DNA from: Gallionellaceae bacterium
GTDB lineage: Bacteria; Pseudomonadota; Gammaproteobacteria; Burkholderiales; Gallionellaceae
Assembly (NCBI GenBank): GCA_030690855.1
Contig: JAUYFR010000354.1
Coordinates: 1 to 9,262 of the forward strand
Direction of reading: 5' to 3'
Length of the DNA stretch: 9,262 nt
Numbering within the stretch: position 1 is the stretch's first letter; each line of letters opens with the position of its first letter. Both the position numbers and the translations under genes were made by a program. Shown here in pieces: positions 6,493-9,262 of this stretch. Below the pieces are notes generated by a model that searched no databases, was not told where the DNA came from, and saw only the letters and a list, made by a program, of their open reading frames with translations.

Positions 6493-6493
6493 T
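6481..6493. repeat. Perfect 13-base palindrome across the rnr start
   Basis: ATTGAC (6481-6486) and GTCAAT (6488-6493) are perfect inverted arms around a single T. The right arm includes the first two bases of the rnr ATG and most of the tRNA -35 box. It could be an operator, or simply a by-product of the -35 box. No regulator is identified. Confidence 0.4.
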
Positions 6494-8813
6494 GACGACT
6501 AAGAAAAAAAACATACGCGAACTTGATCCATTTTTGGAACGTGAGCGCGAGCAATACGATAACCCGTTACCGAGTCGCGAATATATTTTGCAGATATTGG
6601 CAGAGCGTGGCGTACCGGTTGAGCAAGAAGAATTGTGTGGCATTTTTCACATACAGTTAGACGAAGAAGATTTATTTAATCGTCGCCTACGTGCGATGGA
6701 GCGTGATGGTCAGATTATGCGCAACCGCAAACGTGCTATTTGTGTGATGGATAAGCTGGATCTGGTTAAGGGTAAGGTGCAAGGACATCCCGACGGCTTT
6801 GGTTTTTTAATTCCGGAAGATGGCAGCGATGATCTGGTTTTGAGCGCAAAAGAAATGCACAAGGTTTTGCATGGCGACACGGTGATGGCGCGTGTCGGCG
6901 GGACTGATCGACGTGGACGTCGCGAAGCGAGCATCGTTGAGGTTTTAGAGCACGGCACGAATCGTTTAGTGGGACGAGTCTACGAGGAGCACGGCATTCG
7001 CTTCGTGGTGGCAGAAAATCGCCGCATTAGCCAAGATATATTGGTGGCGCCCGGTGAACATATCAACGCACAAGTCGGGCAGGTAGTGGTTTTAGAAATT
7101 TTATCGCAACCTTCAAAGCACTCTCAGCCTGTTGGAAAGATTATTGAAGTCCTTGGCAACTATGCCGATCCTGGTATGGAAATTGAAATTGCATTGCGCA
7201 AACACGATCTGCCTAATGAGTTTCCACCAGAGGCCAAACATCAAGCGGAGCAGTTTTCCTCTACTGTGCCTGATGCTGATTATGCAGGGCGTGAGGATGT
7301 AAGACAGTTGCCATTGGTGACGATCGACGGTGAAACTGCGCGTGATTTCGATGATGCCGTTTATTGCGAGCCTTCCGGTTCTGGTTTTCGTCTGGTCGTG
7401 GCGATTGCCGATGTCAGTTCCTATGTGCAATCTGGTGATGCGCTAGACAAAGAAGCGATCAATCGCGGTAACTCGGTGTATTTTCCTAGACGTGTTATTC
7501 CAATGTTACCGGAAGAGCTATCAAATGGTTTGTGCTCGCTCAACCCGAATGTTGAACGCCTGTGTATGGTGTGTGACATGCAGATCGACAATGCAGGAAA
7601 TATCACTAATTATCGATTCTTTCCATCGGTCATGCTGTCTAAAGCTCGCCTCACTTACACCATCGTGGCGGATATGTTGGCGAACCCGAAAGGAGAGAAT
7701 GCTAAACAGTATGCTGCGGTCTTGCCGCACATCAATCATCTCTACACCTTGTTCCAAACTTTACTGACAGCTCGCGCAAAGCGTGGTGCGATTGATTTCG
7801 AAACCGTCGAAACGCAAATGATTTTTAACGATCAAGGCAAGATTGAAAAAATTATTCCTGTAGTGAGAAATGATGCGCATAAATTAATTGAAGAATGTAT
7901 GTTGGCGGCAAATGTCTGTGCAGCGGATTTTTTAAGCTCAAATCAACACCCTGTTTTGTATCGTGTGCATGAAGGCCCAACGCCTGAAAAATTAGAAGCT
8001 GTACGCGAATTTTTCAAAGAGTTTGGTTTGCAACTTGGTGGCGGTGATGAACCGCAGGCTGGTGATTATTCAAAATTACTCAAACAAATCAAAGGTCGCC
8101 CAGATGCAGGCCTATTGCAAACTGTGATGCTACGCTCCTTCCGACAAGCTAAATACAACCCTGAAAATGTCGGCCACTTCGGGCTAGGGTATGAAGCTTA
8201 TGCGCATTTCACTTCACCTATTAGGCGCTATCCAGATTTGTTAGTTCACCGTGCAATTAAAGCAGTGTTACAGCGCAAACAGTACAAGCCTGCGCTGAAG
8301 TGGGATGAGCTCGGTGTGCATTGCTCTCAAACTGAGCGTCGTGCGGATGATGCAACACGTGACGTGGAGGCGTGGTTGAAATGCTTTTATATGAGAGATC
8401 ATTTGGGCAGTGTGTATGACGGCACGATTTCTTCGGTAACAGGTTTTGGTTTATTTGTTGCGCTGGATGATTTGTACGTGGAAGGTTTAATTCATGTATC
8501 AGAACTCGGGGCAGACTACTTCCATTTTGAAGCCGCCAAGCATCAAATGTTAGGTGAGCGCACAGGCAAACGATACCGCTTGGGAGACCGCGTCAAAGTT
8601 AAAGTAGTGCGAGTAGACATGGAAAATACAAAAATCGATTTCTCATTGGAAAGCGTGAATGAGGAAGCTGCTCCTGTTTTGAACGTGGGCGCCTGGGGTG
8701 CGGCAGCTACGTCAAAAAAACCGAAACAGAGTGAGACAAAAAAAACGGCTGCAAAAAAACCTGTAGCGAAACCGAGTGCAAAAAAATCGGTCACCAAGAA
8801 AGCAGGACGATAA
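6492..8813 (+). CDS. rnr: Ribonuclease R (3'-5' exoribonuclease)
   Basis: RNase R degrades structured RNA processively from the 3' end and takes part in rRNA quality control, mRNA decay and tmRNA-linked turnover. The 773-residue product has the full RNase R layout. An N-terminal winged-helix region spans about residues 25-85, and two cold-shock-type OB domains about 90-235 (KGKVQGHPDGFGFLIPED in the first). The RNB catalytic domain spans about 270-600. It carries the metal-binding signature TIDGETARDFDDAVYCE (277-293, with Asp279, 285, 287 and 288) and the signature HFTSPIRRYPDLLVHR (572-587). An S1 domain lies at about 639-722 (YDGTISSVTGFGLFVAL), followed by a Lys/Ala-rich basic tail to the end (about 741-773). 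The basic tail and helix-turn-helix distinguish it from RNase II. AGGA lies ten bases before the ATG. rlmB follows after one base. Confidence 0.96.
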   Translation: MTTKKKNIRELDPFLEREREQYDNPLPSREYILQILAERGVPVEQEELCGIFHIQLDEEDLFNRRLRAMERDGQIMRNRKRAICVMDKLDLVKGKVQGHPDGFGFLIPEDGSDDLVLSAKEMHKVLHGDTVMARVGGTDRRGRREASIVEVLEHGTNRLVGRVYEEHGIRFVVAENRRISQDILVAPGEHINAQVGQVVVLEILSQPSKHSQPVGKIIEVLGNYADPGMEIEIALRKHDLPNEFPPEAKHQAEQFSSTVPDADYAGREDVRQLPLVTIDGETARDFDDAVYCEPSGSGFRLVVAIADVSSYVQSGDALDKEAINRGNSVYFPRRVIPMLPEELSNGLCSLNPNVERLCMVCDMQIDNAGNITNYRFFPSVMLSKARLTYTIVADMLANPKGENAKQYAAVLPHINHLYTLFQTLLTARAKRGAIDFETVETQMIFNDQGKIEKIIPVVRNDAHKLIEECMLAANVCAADFLSSNQHPVLYRVHEGPTPEKLEAVREFFKEFGLQLGGGDEPQAGDYSKLLKQIKGRPDAGLLQTVMLRSFRQAKYNPENVGHFGLGYEAYAHFTSPIRRYPDLLVHRAIKAVLQRKQYKPALKWDELGVHCSQTERRADDATRDVEAWLKCFYMRDHLGSVYDGTISSVTGFGLFVALDDLYVEGLIHVSELGADYFHFEAAKHQMLGERTGKRYRLGDRVKVKVVRVDMENTKIDFSLESVNEEAAPVLNVGAWGAAATSKKPKQSETKKTAAKKPVAKPSAKKSVTKKAGR

Positions 8814-8814
8814 C

Positions 8815-9262
8815 ATGGGTGAAAGCAGAATTATTCATGGCTTTCATGCGGTGATCGGTCGCATTCGGCAAAATGCAGAAAGCGTATTCGAGGTTTATGT
8901 GGATTCACAACGTCGTGATCCACGTGCTCGTGATCTGCTTAAATTAGCAGAAACAAATGGCGTGCGTATTGTGCCGGTGGATGGAAAGCGACTTGATGGT
9001 ATGGTAGGTAATACACGCCATCAGGGAGTTGCAGCCCGTGTTGACGCGGCGCAGCGTGTGCAACACTTGGATGATGTACTAGATACGTTAACTGAACCGG
9101 CGATGCTACTCGTTTTGGATGGCGTACAAGACCCTCACAATTTGGGCGCCTGTTTACGCAGTGCAGATGCTTTTGGTGTGCATGCGGTGATTGCACCTAA
9201 AGATAGAGCCGTGGGCATCAATGCCACAGTAGAAAAAGTGGCGTGTGGCGCAGCCGAGACAG
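8815..9262 (+). CDS. rlmB: 23S rRNA (guanosine-2251-2'-O)-methyltransferase RlmB, N-terminal part
   Basis: RlmB is a SpoU/TrmH-family (SPOUT) methyltransferase that methylates the 2'-hydroxyl of G2251 in the P-loop of 23S rRNA. The gene is cut by the window end: 149 codons are visible of about 250 expected, with no stop codon. The N-terminal L30e-like substrate-binding domain begins with ESRIIHGFHAVIGRI and includes HQGVAARV at about residues 67-74. The first SPOUT motif is present at about residues 101-122 (LDGVQDPHNLGACLRSADAF), followed by GVHAVIAPKDRAVGINAT. The AdoMet-binding knot motifs 2 and 3 lie beyond the window. It starts one base after the rnr stop with AGGA at a seven-base spacing, so rnr and rlmB form a transcription unit, as in E. 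coli. Confidence 0.95.
   Translation, partial: MGESRIIHGFHAVIGRIRQNAESVFEVYVDSQRRDPRARDLLKLAETNGVRIVPVDGKRLDGMVGNTRHQGVAARVDAAQRVQHLDDVLDTLTEPAMLLVLDGVQDPHNLGACLRSADAFGVHAVIAPKDRAVGINATVEKVACGAAET

Noticed and set aside
6277..6495. Open frames on both strands spanning tRNA-Leu and the rnr upstream region
   Set aside because: They are read through a complete tRNA gene and its terminator; the products are low-quality translations of structural RNA.
6504..6511. Run of eight A just after the rnr start codon
   Set aside because: It encodes Lys-Lys in a basic N-terminus and fits the usual preference for A-rich early codons; slippage there would only give a short dead product.

Overview
The window looks like an ordinary chromosomal housekeeping segment of a betaproteobacterium. 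The base composition is intermediate rather than GC-rich, which would fit a Methylophilaceae- or Nitrosomonadales-type organism. That assignment is inferred from gene order and protein style, not from a database search. The gene order matches the hflX-hflK-hflC-yjeT-purA-(nsrR)-rnr-rlmB neighbourhood known from Escherichia coli. There are two differences: hisZ sits between the yjeT-like gene and purA, and the slot occupied by nsrR in E. coli holds a minus-strand dienelactone-hydrolase-family gene plus a minus-strand tRNA-Leu.

Layout: (1) From base 1 to 5271 there is one tight plus-strand operon: the 3' end of hflX, then hflK, hflC (overlapping hflK by one base), a 61-residue DUF2065 membrane protein, hisZ and purA. 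Gaps are 24, -1, 5, 3 and 12-18 bases. A strong intrinsic terminator at 5291-5335 closes it. (2) Positions 5370-6161 encode, on the minus strand, an exported dienelactone-hydrolase-like enzyme with an intact Cys-Asp-His triad. (3) Positions 6362-6446 encode a minus-strand tRNA-Leu(CAG) with its own promoter and its own terminator. (4) From 6492 to the window end, on the plus strand, lie rnr (RNase R) and the 5' part of rlmB, one base apart. No gene-free stretch exceeds 300 bases; the longest is 6174-6361, which holds the tRNA terminator and possible promoter sequence for the hydrolase gene.

Functional themes: HflX rescues or splits ribosomes; HflK and HflC form the membrane complex that modulates the FtsH protease; HisZ is the regulatory subunit of the first histidine-biosynthesis enzyme; PurA makes adenylosuccinate for AMP synthesis; RNase R degrades structured RNA; RlmB methylates 23S rRNA. 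The histidine and purine pathways are metabolically linked, because ATP is consumed and AICAR released in histidine synthesis, which may explain hisZ next to purA.

I found no CRISPR array, insertion sequence, phage or defence genes, and no convincing unknown system. The points most worth a second look are small-scale: a near-consensus tRNA promoter whose -35 box overlaps the rnr start codon, a palindrome at the same place, and four A_AAA_AAA slippery-type heptamers all in the same reading register in the lysine-rich tail of rnr.
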